Shown: positions 8,733-19,740, counted from the stretch's first letter. The stretch is DNA of 64,000 bases from Actinoallomurus vinaceus (GCF_039542055.1 NZ_BAABHK010000015.1:238268-302267), one strand, 5' to 3'. Notes: generated from the letters alone by a model not told the origin. Numbers and translations: made by a program.

Positions 8733-9770
8733 GTGAGCGACGAGCGCTTCGTCTCGCCGGTCGCCGACGGCGAGGAGAAGGTCATCGAGGCGGCGCTGCG
8801 GCCCAAGCGCCTGGACGAGTTCATCGGCCAGGCACGGGTCCGGGAGCAGCTCTCCCTCGTCCTGCACAGCGCCCTGCGGCGCGGCCGTCCGCCGGACCAC
8901 CTGCTGATGTCCGGGCCGCCCGGCCTCGGCAAGACCACCCTCGCCATGATCATCGCGAGCGAGCTCGGCATGCCGTTGCGGATCTCCTCCGGCCCGGCGA
9001 TCGAGCGGGCCGGCGACCTCGCGGCCGTGCTGTCCACTCTTTCCGAGGGCGAGGTGCTGTTCCTCGACGAGATCCACCGGATGGCCCGCCCCGCCGAGGA
9101 GATGCTGTACGTCGCGATGGAGGACTTCCGGGTCGACGTCGTCGTCGGCAAGGGGCCGGGCGCGACCGCGATCCCGCTCGACATCGCGCCGTTCACCCTC
9201 GTCGGCGCGACGACCCGGGCCGGACTGCTGCCCGCGCCGCTGCGCGACCGGTTCGGCTTCGTCGCCCACATGGACTTCTACGAGCCGGCCGACCTGGAGC
9301 GGATCATCCACCGGTCGGCCCGGCTGCTCGACGTCCGGATGGACGACGACGGCGCGGCCGAGATCGCCCGGCGGGCCCGGGGCACGCCCCGGATCGCCAA
9401 CCGGCTGCTGCGTCGCGTCCGTGACTACGCCGAGGTGCGCGCCGACGGTGTGATCACCGTGGAGGTCGCGCGGCAGGCGCTCACGCTGTACGAGGTCGAC
9501 GCCGACGGGCTGGACCGCCTCGACCGGTCGGTGCTGGAGGCGCTGCTGGTGAAGTTCGGCGGCGGTCCCGTCGGCCTCTCGACCCTCGCCGTGGCGGTCG
9601 GCGAAGAGCCGGAGACGGTGGAGGTCGTCGCCGAGCCCTTCCTCGTACGGAAGGGCTTCATCGCCCGGACCCCGCGGGGGCGGATCGCGACACCGGCCGC
9701 CTGGCGGCACCTCGGACTCGCCCCGCCGCCCACGGTGGAAGGTACGCTTTTCGAAGTGGAGGAGGAGTGA
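8733..9770 (+). CDS. ruvB: Holliday junction branch migration helicase RuvB
   Basis: 345-residue AAA+ motor. Walker A is GPPGLGKTT (about residue 68), Walker B LFLDEIHR, and sensor 1 GATTRAGLL followed by RDRFGF. The C-terminal winged helix contains KGFIARTPRGR, which touches DNA. GTG start at 8733. Ends the ruv cluster; yajC follows after 156 bp without a clear terminator, so the Sec genes may have their own promoter in that gap. Confidence 0.97.
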   Translation: MSDERFVSPVADGEEKVIEAALRPKRLDEFIGQARVREQLSLVLHSALRRGRPPDHLLMSGPPGLGKTTLAMIIASELGMPLRISSGPAIERAGDLAAVLSTLSEGEVLFLDEIHRMARPAEEMLYVAMEDFRVDVVVGKGPGATAIPLDIAPFTLVGATTRAGLLPAPLRDRFGFVAHMDFYEPADLERIIHRSARLLDVRMDDDGAAEIARRARGTPRIANRLLRRVRDYAEVRADGVITVEVARQALTLYEVDADGLDRLDRSVLEALLVKFGGGPVGLSTLAVAVGEEPETVEVVAEPFLVRKGFIARTPRGRIATPAAWRHLGLAPPPTVEGTLFEVEEE

Positions 9771-9926
9771 CGGGAACTTCTCGGTGCACGGGTTCGTCAC
9801 GTCGTTGCCGGGGTTTCAGGTACTCCTTTACACTCCGGAGCTTGGTCGCCGTCAGTAGATGACACGCCTTCGCGGCGCGAAATGGCCGGCGGCTAGCTCA
9901 ACACATCACATCGGAAGGATGCCCCG

Positions 9927-10457
9927 GTGCAGGGCAACACAACACTCACAGCGCTCACTCATGTCACCGCGGCGAAGAGCGGCAGCAATCCATTGGTGTC
10001 GCTGCTACCCCTGATCCTCATCGTCGTGGTCTTCTATTTCCTGCTGATCCGCCCGCAGCGCAAGCGGCAGCAGCAGCAGGCCCAGCTGCAGAACCAGATC
10101 GAGCCGGGCCAGCGGGTCATGACGACCGCGGGCATGCTCGCGACGGTCGCGGCCGTGGAGGACGACGCGATCATCCTGGAGATCGCCCCGGGCGTTGAGG
10201 CCCGCTTCGTCAAGCAGGCCATCGGCCAGGTGCTGGACGACTCCATCGATGAGGACGAGGAGGAGGAGACCGAGGAGGTCGACGAGGTCGAGGAGACCGA
10301 GGCGGCCGCTGAGGAGCCGAAGAGCGGCGCCGACGCCGAGGTCGCGCAGGACGACATCGAGCCGAAGACCGAGGCGAAGACCGTCGTCGACGACACCAAG
10401 CCCGCAGAAACGGTGAAGGACGGCGAGCAGAAGGCCGACAAGAAGCCGTCGGCCTGA
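9927..10457 (+). CDS. yajC: Sec translocon accessory subunit YajC
   Basis: 176 residues with GTG start and GGAAGGA upstream. One membrane helix (about residues 24-43, LVSLLPLILIVVVFYFLLIRP) is followed by the basic QRKRQQQQ stop-transfer and the conserved cytosolic module with PGQRVMTTAGMLATV. The usual family length is near 100-120. Here a strongly acidic Glu/Asp-rich tail of about 75 residues extends the C-terminus. It partners SecDF at the SecYEG channel; secD starts 37 bp downstream. Confidence 0.93.
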   Translation: MQGNTTLTALTHVTAAKSGSNPLVSLLPLILIVVVFYFLLIRPQRKRQQQQAQLQNQIEPGQRVMTTAGMLATVAAVEDDAIILEIAPGVEARFVKQAIGQVLDDSIDEDEEEETEEVDEVEETEAAAEEPKSGADAEVAQDDIEPKTEAKTVVDDTKPAETVKDGEQKADKKPSA

Positions 10458-10494
10458 CCTAGACCTGACCGCAGAAAAAGGACGAAAGACGACC

Positions 10495-12303
10495 GTGGCT
10501 CCGCCTAGCAGAAACGTTCCAAGACCTGGGCGCACTCTTCTCGCGCTGTTCGTGATCGTCGCAGCCCTGGTGGGCGTGATGTTCTGGCAGGGCCAAAAGA
10601 CGCCCAAACTGGCTCTTGATCTCGCCGGTGGCACCACCGTGACACTGTCGGCGGAGCCTACGAAGCCTGGCGCCAAGATCGGCGAAGGCGAGATGGGCCA
10701 GGCGCTCAACATCATGCGTGAGCGCGTGAACAGCCTGGGGGTCTCCGAGGCGGAGGTCACCAAGCAGGGCAGCAACGTCATCGTCGTCCAGGTCCCCGGC
10801 AAGGGCCAGGAGCGTGTCGCCAAGCTCGTCGGCACCACGGCCAAGCTGGAGTTCCGCCAGGTGCTCGTGGCCGAGCAGGTGGGCCTCCCGAAGCAGACGT
10901 CGACCCCGACCCCGACGCCGACGAGCACGGGCAAGACCAAGGGCGGCGCCAAGCCCTCCGGGAGCGCGAAGCCCTCCGGGAGCGCGAGCCCGTCGGGTTC
11001 GGCCAGTGCCACGCCCAAGGGCCGGGCGCTTGCCCAGGCCCTCACCAAGGAGACGCCGAAGCCGTCGACGTCGGGCAAGGCCTCGGCAAGCCCGAAGGCC
11101 ACCCAGTCGCTCACCCCGCAGCAGCTCCAGCAGTTGCAGCAGCAGCTCCAGCAGCAGCAACAGCAGCAGACCGGCGAGGACTTCTCCGGCGTCGACCCGG
11201 CCGTCAAGGCGCAGTTCGACAAGCTGACCTGCACCGGCAGCGACGTGGGCCAGGGCCAGACGCTCGACGCGAACAAGCAGGCGGCGATCTGCGCCCGGCC
11301 CGATCCCAAGACTCACAAGGTCGACTACAAGTTCATCCTGAGCCCGGCCAAGATCTCCGGAAACCAGGTCACCAAGGCGCAGGCGCTCCCGCCGGACCCG
11401 CAGAACGGCCGGATGCAGTGGACCGTCAACCTCGACCTCAACGGCCAGGCGACCAGCGCGTTCGCCAAGTTCACCCAGCAGGCCGCCGCGCTCGGGGAGA
11501 ACAACACCCGTAACCACTTCGCGATCGTCCTCGACGGCACGGTCTACTCCTGGCCGGGCGTCAAGGAGGCGATCAACTCGGGCAACGCGCAGATCGAGGG
11601 CCAGTTCAACCAGGCGGACGCCACCGACCTCGCCAACGTCCTGAAGTTCGGCGCGCTGCCGCTGAAGTTCAAGCAGGGCTCGCTCGAGTCGGTCTCGGCG
11701 ACCCTGGGCAAGGACCAGCTGACCGCCGGTCTCATCGCCGGCGCGATCGGCCTGGGCCTGGTCGTGCTCTACTGCCTCATGTACTACCGCGGCCTCGGGT
11801 TCGTCGCGATCTCCAGCCTGGCGATCGCCGGCATCATCACCTACGAGTCGGTCGTGCTGCTCGGCAAGTTCATCGACTTCCGGATGTCCCTGGCCGGCAT
11901 CGCCGGTGCGATCGTGGCGGTCGGTATCACCGCGGACTCCTTCGTCGTGTTCTTCGAACGGCTACGGGACGAGGTCCGCGAGGGCCGCACCCTCCGGACC
12001 GCCGTCGAACGCGGCTGGGTGCGCGCCCGGCGCACGATCATCGTCGCCGACGCGGTGTCGTTCATCGCGGCCCTGCTGCTGTACTGGTTCGCCATCGGCG
12101 GGGTGAAGGGCTTCGCCTTCACGCTCGGACTCACTACTCTGATCGACGTGGTCGTGGTGTTCTTCTTCACCAAGCCGCTCATCACGCTGCTGGCCCGTAC
12201 GAAGTTCTTCGGCCGCGGCCATCGATGGTCCGGCCTCGATCCGACGACGCTGGGCGTGAAGAAGCGCGTCAGCGCCCGTCCCGCCAGTACCAAGGAGGCC
12301 TGA
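10495..12303 (+). CDS. secD: Protein translocase subunit SecD
   Basis: 602 residues. RND-type membrane protein that uses the proton gradient to pull proteins through SecYEG. The N-terminal helix is about residues 14-33, and the family motif LALDLAGGTTV follows. The periplasmic P1 domain is interrupted by a low-complexity insert (about residues 135-230) rich in Thr/Pro/Ser/Lys and ending in a Gln run. The second half has the head subdomain and five helices with FRMSLAGIAGAIVAVGITADS. It overlaps secF by one base (TGATG). Confidence 0.96.
   Translation: MAPPSRNVPRPGRTLLALFVIVAALVGVMFWQGQKTPKLALDLAGGTTVTLSAEPTKPGAKIGEGEMGQALNIMRERVNSLGVSEAEVTKQGSNVIVVQVPGKGQERVAKLVGTTAKLEFRQVLVAEQVGLPKQTSTPTPTPTSTGKTKGGAKPSGSAKPSGSASPSGSASATPKGRALAQALTKETPKPSTSGKASASPKATQSLTPQQLQQLQQQLQQQQQQQTGEDFSGVDPAVKAQFDKLTCTGSDVGQGQTLDANKQAAICARPDPKTHKVDYKFILSPAKISGNQVTKAQALPPDPQNGRMQWTVNLDLNGQATSAFAKFTQQAAALGENNTRNHFAIVLDGTVYSWPGVKEAINSGNAQIEGQFNQADATDLANVLKFGALPLKFKQGSLESVSATLGKDQLTAGLIAGAIGLGLVVLYCLMYYRGLGFVAISSLAIAGIITYESVVLLGKFIDFRMSLAGIAGAIVAVGITADSFVVFFERLRDEVREGRTLRTAVERGWVRARRTIIVADAVSFIAALLLYWFAIGGVKGFAFTLGLTTLIDVVVVFFFTKPLITLLARTKFFGRGHRWSGLDPTTLGVKKRVSARPASTKEA
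10951..10986 (+). repeat. Tandem 18-bp repeat in secD linker
   Basis: The 18-base unit starting AAGCCCTCCGGGAGCGCG occurs twice in a row (10951-10968 and 10969-10986), in frame, encoding repeated KPSGSA. It is part of the low-complexity extracytoplasmic linker of SecD and is prone to length change by slippage. Confidence 0.8.
11119..11169 (+). repeat. CAG-rich trinucleotide run encoding poly-Gln in SecD
   Basis: Seventeen codons, fourteen of them Gln (thirteen CAG and one CAA) with two CTC and one TTG interruptions, encode SecD residues 209-225. Located at the end of the low-complexity insert just before TGEDFSGVDP. Confidence 0.8.
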
Positions 12304-13457
12304 TGTCACGGCTGGGCAACATCGGCGGCCGCCTTCACCGCGGTGAGGTCTCGATCGACTTCGTCGGTCGGCAGAAGACCTGGTACGCCATCTCCGGGCT
12401 CATCCTGGTCGTCAGCGTCGTGTCGCTGCTCACGCTCGGCCTGAACTTCGGCGTGGAGTTCAAGGGCGGCACGGTCTTCCAGTTCCCGACGAGGTCCGGC
12501 GTGACGACCTCGGACGCCCGCGCGGCGGTCAAGGACTCCGGGGTCGTCAAGGAGGACCCCATCGTCCAGAAGACCGGCACCGGCTGGCGGGTCCAGACCG
12601 AGAGCCTGAGCTCGGAGGACATCGCCAAGGTGCAGGGCTCGGTGCAGCAGAAGCTGCACCTGGCCAAGGCCGACGACGTCAGCCCGCAGAGCGTCGGCGC
12701 GAGCTGGGGCAAGGACATCTCCCAGAAGGCGCTGCAGGGCCTGCTGATCTTCCTGGTCGCGATCATCATCTACCTGTCGGTGGCGTTCGAGTGGCGGATG
12801 GCGGTCGCGGCGATCATCGCGCTGGCGCACGACATCCTCATCACGATCGGCGTCTACTCGCTGGTGCAGTTCGAGGTCACGCCGTCCACGGTGGTCGGCC
12901 TGCTGACGATCCTCGGTTACTCCCTGTACGACACGGTCGTCGTGTTCGACAAGGTGCGGGAGAACACCAAGTCGCTGACCACTTCGAACACCATGACCTA
13001 CAGCCAGGCGGCGAACCTCGCGGTCAACCAGACGCTGGTCCGGTCGATCAACACCTCGGTCATCGCGCTGCTGCCGGTGGCGGGCCTGCTGTTCATCGGC
13101 GCGGGCGTCCTCGGCGCCGGCACCCTGAAGGACCTGGCCCTCGTCCTGTTCGTCGGCATGATGGCCGGCGCGTACTCCTCCATCTGCATCGCGACGCCGA
13201 TCGTCGCCGACCTGCAGGAGCGGCAGGAGAAGTACAAGACGCTCGCCAAGCGGGTGGCGGCCAAGGCCAACAGCCCGAAGCGCAAGGCCAAGCCGGACGT
13301 CGAGGTCGCCGAGCTGCCCGACGGCGATGTTGAGGACGAGGAAGAGGCCGAGGCATCCTCTGTCGGGGCCGGTGCCCGGGTCGTGCAGAATGGTCCGCGG
13401 CAACAGCCCCGCCGGGGTGGCACGAAGGGCCGGCCCAGCGGCAAGAAGAAGCGCTGA
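12303..13457 (+). CDS. secF: Protein translocase subunit SecF
   Basis: 384 residues from the ATG at 12303, which overlaps the secD stop (TGATG). An in-frame start 78 bp further upstream would lie inside secD and is not needed. Motifs: GVEFKGGTVFQF in the periplasmic part, LTILGYSLYDTVVVFDKVREN and NQTLVRSINTSVIALLPVAGLLF in the transmembrane half. The C-terminal about 70 residues are a charged, Glu- then Arg/Lys-rich cytoplasmic tail. Partner of SecD and YajC. Confidence 0.96.
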   Translation: MSRLGNIGGRLHRGEVSIDFVGRQKTWYAISGLILVVSVVSLLTLGLNFGVEFKGGTVFQFPTRSGVTTSDARAAVKDSGVVKEDPIVQKTGTGWRVQTESLSSEDIAKVQGSVQQKLHLAKADDVSPQSVGASWGKDISQKALQGLLIFLVAIIIYLSVAFEWRMAVAAIIALAHDILITIGVYSLVQFEVTPSTVVGLLTILGYSLYDTVVVFDKVRENTKSLTTSNTMTYSQAANLAVNQTLVRSINTSVIALLPVAGLLFIGAGVLGAGTLKDLALVLFVGMMAGAYSSICIATPIVADLQERQEKYKTLAKRVAAKANSPKRKAKPDVEVAELPDGDVEDEEEAEASSVGAGARVVQNGPRQQPRRGGTKGRPSGKKKR

Positions 13458-13514
13458 GTCCATCCCGCGGCGGATCGCGTGATCCGTCGCGGGGTGGCGT
13501 CTATGAGGAGAAAC

Positions 13515-14054
13515 GTGACCTCGCGACCGGTCGACCTGACGAAACTGATCAACGAGCGGATCCGCGAGGTCCCCGACTACCCCAAGCCCGGGGTGGTCTT
13601 CAAGGACATCAGCCCGCTCCTGGCCGACCACACCGCCTTCGCGGCCGTCGTCGACGCCATCGTGGCCTACTACGGGCGCGGCACCATCGACAAGGTCGTC
13701 GGGATCGAGGCCCGCGGCTTCATCCTGGCGGCCCCGGTGGCCTACCACTTCGGCGCCGGGTTCGTGCCGGTCCGCAAGAAGGGCAAGCTGCCGGCCGCGA
13801 CGTACGCCGAGAGCTACGACCTCGAGTACGGCAGCGAGACCATCGAGGTGCACCAGGACGCCCTCGTGCCGGGCGAGCAGGTGCTGATCGTCGACGACGT
13901 GCTGGCCACGGGCGGCACGGCCGCGGCGGCCGCCGAACTCGTCCGCCGCTCGGGCGCCGAGGTCGCGGGCCTGTCCGTGCTCATCGAGCTCGGCTTCCTC
14001 AAGGGCCGGGACCGGCTGTCCGGCCTGGACGTTCACGCCCTCATCGAGGGCTGA
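13515..14054 (+). CDS. apt: Adenine phosphoribosyltransferase
   Basis: 179 residues; converts adenine and PRPP to AMP (purine salvage). The PRPP-binding signature is VLIVDDVLATGGTA, and the adenine-site region FVPVRKKGKLP is intact. Start chosen at GTG 13515 because GAGGAG lies at 13505-13510 (4 nt away) and the resulting length fits the family. In-frame upstream starts at 13479 (GTG) and 13503 (ATG) would add residues and lack a better site. It lies between secF and rel in many actinobacteria; here a leftward pbpA intervenes before rel. Followed by a strong hairpin. Confidence 0.94.
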   Translation: MTSRPVDLTKLINERIREVPDYPKPGVVFKDISPLLADHTAFAAVVDAIVAYYGRGTIDKVVGIEARGFILAAPVAYHFGAGFVPVRKKGKLPAATYAESYDLEYGSETIEVHQDALVPGEQVLIVDDVLATGGTAAAAAELVRRSGAEVAGLSVLIELGFLKGRDRLSGLDVHALIEG

Positions 14055-14063
14055 CACGCTCTC

Positions 14064-14101
14064 ACGAGCCCGTACGGCGCCCAGGCCCCGTACGGGCTCG
14101 T
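14064..14101 (+). terminator. Hairpin terminator after apt
   Basis: Perfect 14-bp stem: ACGAGCCCGTACGG at 14064-14077 pairs with 14088-14101 across a 10-nt loop, starting 9 nt after the apt stop. It lacks a long T-tract, as is usual for high-GC actinomycetes. Confidence 0.7.
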
Positions 14102-14118
14102 CCGCGTCCGGGGCCGGG

Positions 14119-14268
14119 CCTCTGAGCGACGTCGAGGCCTCGTAAGGGCTCGTCCGTGTCCGCCGCGACCGCTTGGCCAGGCCTCTGAGCGATGTCGAGA
14201 CCTCGTACGGGCCCGTAGGTGCGGTCGGCCGCCCTCTGAGCGATGTCGAGGCCTCGTACGGGCCCGTC
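14119..14268. repeat. Three copies of a ~36-bp interspersed repeat
   Basis: A unit beginning CCTCTGAGCGAYGTCGAG and running on through CCTCGTACGGGCCCGT recurs at about 14119-14155, 14182-14217 and 14233-14268 between the apt hairpin and the 3' end of the leftward pbpA gene. Copies differ by only a few bases (for example GTAAGGGCT in the first). The intervening spacers are unrelated. No reading frame for a protein is convincing; on the minus strand the unit would read PYEASTSLRG in one frame. Function unknown. Confidence 0.75.
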
Positions 14269-14296
14269 CGCGTCCGCTCGACGGCTCCGTCGGGCC

Positions 14297-15736
14297 TCAG
14301 AGCACCTTGAGGGCCTGGACCATGCGCGTGGCGATCGGCCCGGCGGCGTCGGCGCCGAAGCCGCTGCCCTCGGTGACCACCGCGAACGCGATCTTCGGAT
14401 TGTCGGCCGGCGCGAACCCCGCGAACCACCGTTCGTTGTACGGCAGCCCGGTCTCCGCGGTGCCGGTCTTGCCGGCGATGTCGGTCGGCACCTTGCCGCG
14501 CGCGGTGCCGGTCTGGACGACCTCCCGCATCATGTCCTGCAACTGGCCCGCGGTCTCCGAGCTCGTCGCCCGGAGCAACTGCCGGGGAGACGCCGCCTCG
14601 ATCTCGGACTGGTCGGGCGAGACGACCCGCTGGATGAGGTACGGCTTCATCACGACGCCCCCGTGGGCGACGGCGGCGGCCGCGAGGGCCATCTGCAGCG
14701 GCGTCGCGGAGACGCTGCCCTGGCCGATGCCGCTGCGCCCGACGTCGTCGCCGCCCATGTTCTTCGGGTAGACGCTGGCGGCGCTGCTCAGGTTGTCCTC
14801 GATCGGGATGCGCTGCCCGAAACCGAAGCCGCCCGCCTCGGCGCCGAGTTTCCGCTGGCCCATGTCCAGGGCGAGCTTGCCGAACGTGCTGTTGCACGAC
14901 TGCGCGAAGGCCTCGATGAGCGGCAGCTGGCCGCCGTTGCACGGCCCGGAGTCGGCGTCGTTGTGCAGCGGGTTCCCGGAGGGCAGGGTGAGCACGCCGG
15001 GGGTGTCGACCGGACTTTCCTTGTTCAGGCCCTGCTTGTCCATCCCCGCGGCCGAAGTGATGATCTTGAAGGTCGAGCCCGGCGCGAAACTTTCATCGAT
15101 CGCCTTGTCGATGAGCGGGCTGCCGGACGCCTTCAGCAGCCGGTTGTACGCCCGCGTCGACGCGGCGGTGTCGTGCACCGCGATCGCGTTGGCGTCGAAC
15201 GACGGGTAGGACGCCATCACCTTGATCGCGCCCGTCCGTACGTCGATGGCGACCGCGGCGGCGCGGCGCGAGGTGCTCGACCGCAGGGCGTCGTACGTGG
15301 TGCGCTGGGCGTCCGGGTCGATGGTCGTCTGCACGGTGGCGCCCTTGTTCGCCTTGCCCACGATCGCGTCGAACCAGTGCTGGACGGTCAGCCGCGGGTC
15401 GGTGCCGGCCAGCAGGCCGTCGGCCGCGGCCTCGACCCCCGTCACGGCGCCGCTGGGCGCGAAGTAGCCCGTGACCGGCGCGAATATCTCCGAATCCGGG
15501 TACACGCGCTGGTACTTGAAGTCCTTGTTGCCGGTGTCGCGGGACCGGGCGATGATCGTGCCGCCCGCCATGATCAGCCCGCGGTCCCGGTTGAACTGCG
15601 CGAGGAAGTGCCGGGCGTTCAGCGGGTCGTCGCGGAGCTTCTGCTCCTGGTAGCCCTGGATGTAGGTGACGTTCACCAGGAGCGCCAGGATCAGGAGCAA
15701 CGAGAAGATCGTCGCCCTGCGGATCGTCTTGTTCAT
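14297..15736 (-). CDS. pbpA: Class B penicillin-binding protein, PbpA-like D,D-transpeptidase
   Basis: 479 residues from the ATG at 15736 (MNKTIRRATIF); an in-frame start 57 bp upstream adds an untypical leader. One membrane anchor (about 8-28), a dimerisation region, then the transpeptidase domain. Active-site motifs are complete: SxxK as STFK in FAPGSTFKI, SxN as SCN in AQSCNSTFG, and KTGT in AGKTGTAET. It crosslinks peptidoglycan on the outer membrane face. Usually pbpA sits beside rodA and pknAB; here it is alone and divergent from rel, so it may be a paralogue. The symbol reflects family, not proven orthology. Confidence 0.9.
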   Translation of the reverse strand: MNKTIRRATIFSLLLILALLVNVTYIQGYQEQKLRDDPLNARHFLAQFNRDRGLIMAGGTIIARSRDTGNKDFKYQRVYPDSEIFAPVTGYFAPSGAVTGVEAAADGLLAGTDPRLTVQHWFDAIVGKANKGATVQTTIDPDAQRTTYDALRSSTSRRAAAVAIDVRTGAIKVMASYPSFDANAIAVHDTAASTRAYNRLLKASGSPLIDKAIDESFAPGSTFKIITSAAGMDKQGLNKESPVDTPGVLTLPSGNPLHNDADSGPCNGGQLPLIEAFAQSCNSTFGKLALDMGQRKLGAEAGGFGFGQRIPIEDNLSSAASVYPKNMGGDDVGRSGIGQGSVSATPLQMALAAAAVAHGGVVMKPYLIQRVVSPDQSEIEAASPRQLLRATSSETAGQLQDMMREVVQTGTARGKVPTDIAGKTGTAETGLPYNERWFAGFAPADNPKIAFAVVTEGSGFGADAAGPIATRMVQALKVL

Positions 15737-15884
15737 CGGCCCCCAACCTTCGTCGGTGCCCCTCCCAGCATCCTCTCCCTCCCTGACCGGCACTCCTAGT
15801 GCGATGACCGGAATGGGTGATGGGCACCGACTGGAAAACGACTACGGATAAACTGTGGTTCCGACGTATGAATGGGGAGGCTGG

Positions 15885-18266
<2,382 letters not shown>

Positions 18267-18276
18267 CCCGTTACAT

Positions 18277-18316
18277 GATCGTCGGCCCGGCCCCCGCGGG
18301 GGCCGGGCCGACGATC
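18277..18316. terminator. Bidirectional terminator between rel and the DUF349 gene
   Basis: A perfect 40-nt palindrome: GATCGTCGGCCCGGCCCCC at 18277-18295 is fully complementary to 18298-18316, with GC at the centre. It sits between two convergent stops (18266 on plus, 18321 on minus) and should terminate both transcripts. Confidence 0.85.
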
Positions 18317-18320
18317 ACGG

Positions 18321-19550
18321 TCAGGAGAACTCGGTGAGCGTACGCTCGGCCTCTTCCAGCCACGCACGGCGCGCCGTCAGGGCCTCTTCGGCGTCCTTGA
18401 CGTCCTTGTCGCGTCCGCCGCGGCGGGCCTTCTCCATGCGCGCCTCGAGCTGCTGGATCGAGGCGCGCAGCTGCGTCACCGTGGCCTCGGCGCGCGCCCG
18501 GGCCTCCGGGTTGGTGCGCCGCCACTCCGACTCCTCGGCGGAGCGTACGGCCTCCTCGATCCGGCGCAGCCGGCCTTCGAGCTGCTCCCGGGAGTCGCGC
18601 GGCACCATCCCGATGGACTCCCAGCGCTCCTGGATCGTCCGCAGGGCCTGGCGGGCGGCGCGCACGTCCCGGATGGGGAGCAGTCGCTCGGCGTCCTCGA
18701 GGACCTTCTCCTTGGCCTCGGCGTTCTGCCGGAACTCGGCGTCGCGCTCGGCGAAGACCGCGGAGCGGGCGGCGAAGAAGACGTCCTGCGCGCCCTTGAA
18801 CCGCGCCCACAGCTCGTCCTCGACCTCACGGGACGCGCGTCCGGCCATCTTCCAGCGGCGCATCAGGTCGCGGTAGGCGGCGGCCGTGGGCCCCCAGTCG
18901 GTCGAGCCGCTCAGCGCCTCGGCCTCGGCGACCAGGCGATCCTTCTCCGCACGGGAGTGCTCGCGCTCCTCCTCCAGGTTGGAGAAGTACGCCTTGCGGC
19001 GCTTGGTGAAGGCGTTGCGCGCGGACGACAGGCGCTTCCACAGGGCCGTCTCGGTGGGCCGGTCGACGCGCTCGGCGGCCTTCCACTCCTCGACGAGCTG
19101 GCGGAGGCGCTCACCGCCGTTCTTCCAGTGCGTCTCCTCGGTCGCGATCCGCTCGGCCTCGCCGACGATGCGCTCCTTGACCTCCCGCGCGTGGCCGCGG
19201 GCCTGGTCGCGGGCGACCTTCATCTCCTCCCGGCGGCGGCCGAGCAGGCCGGTGAGGCCGTCCAGCCGCCGCGCCAGGCCGTCGAGGTCGCCGACCGCGT
19301 GCGCCTCGGTCACGGACTCCCGGATCCGGGCGATGCTGTGCTCGGCCTGTGAGGGGGCCAGGTCCGTCGTCTTGATCCGCTGCTCCAGCAGATCGATCTC
19401 GGTGACCAGCGCGTCGTACTTGCGCCGGAAGTAGGCGAGCGCCTCTTCCGGAGCACCGGCCTGCCAGGAGCCGACGGTGCGCTCGCCTTCGGCGGTCTTG
19501 ACGTAGACGGTCCCGTTCTCGTCGACGCGGCCCCAGGGATCAGTGGTCAC
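18321..19550 (-). CDS. DUF349 domain-containing coiled-coil protein
   Basis: 409 residues, highly charged and helical throughout, with the repeated DUF349 pattern of Trp-containing helices (LVEEWKAAERVDR, LWKRLSSARNAF, LMRRWKMAGRASREVEDELWARFKGAQDVFF, LRTIQERWESIGMVPRD). The N-terminal about 90 residues (WGRVDENGTVYVKTAEGER) are typical of the actinobacterial version. No enzymatic motif is seen; the molecular role is unknown. Convergent with rel and sharing its terminator. Confidence 0.85.
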   Translation of the reverse strand: MTTDPWGRVDENGTVYVKTAEGERTVGSWQAGAPEEALAYFRRKYDALVTEIDLLEQRIKTTDLAPSQAEHSIARIRESVTEAHAVGDLDGLARRLDGLTGLLGRRREEMKVARDQARGHAREVKERIVGEAERIATEETHWKNGGERLRQLVEEWKAAERVDRPTETALWKRLSSARNAFTKRRKAYFSNLEEEREHSRAEKDRLVAEAEALSGSTDWGPTAAAYRDLMRRWKMAGRASREVEDELWARFKGAQDVFFAARSAVFAERDAEFRQNAEAKEKVLEDAERLLPIRDVRAARQALRTIQERWESIGMVPRDSREQLEGRLRRIEEAVRSAEESEWRRTNPEARARAEATVTQLRASIQQLEARMEKARRGGRDKDVKDAEEALTARRAWLEEAERTLTEFS

Positions 19551-19723
19551 CGTCGGCCTCCCGGTCGTGGAGCGTGCCCGCCATGAGCGGCCGGACGGCC
19601 CCGACGGAGCCGTCTCCGCCTCCCCGGCACCGGATTCCCCAAGGATCGGTGGCGCTGGACACCGTTGCCTCCTGTTTCAAGGCCCGGGCCGCTCGTCGGG
19701 CGCCGGGCCCACCGTGACGACCT

Positions 19724-19740
19724 CGGGAGCTTCGCTCCCG
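19724..19740 (-). terminator. Short hairpin downstream of the cyclophilin gene
   Basis: CGGGAGC (19724-19730) pairs with GCTCCCG (19734-19740) around TTC. On the minus strand it begins 22 nt after the stop at 19763, a sensible terminator position. Confidence 0.5.

Noticed and set aside
9771..9926. Promoter for yajC from TTTACA (9827) and TAGATG (9856)
   Set aside because: The spacer would be 23 nt, too long for a sigma70-type promoter; no better pair was found.
14119..14268. Possible CRISPR array
   Set aside because: Only three copies, unequal spacing, no cas genes nearby and palindromic content unlike a CRISPR repeat.
12306..14942. 878-codon minus-strand frame reading PYEASTSLRG three times
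   Set aside because: It runs antisense through secF and apt and in another frame of pbpA; the peptide repeat only reflects the DNA repeat at 14119-14268.
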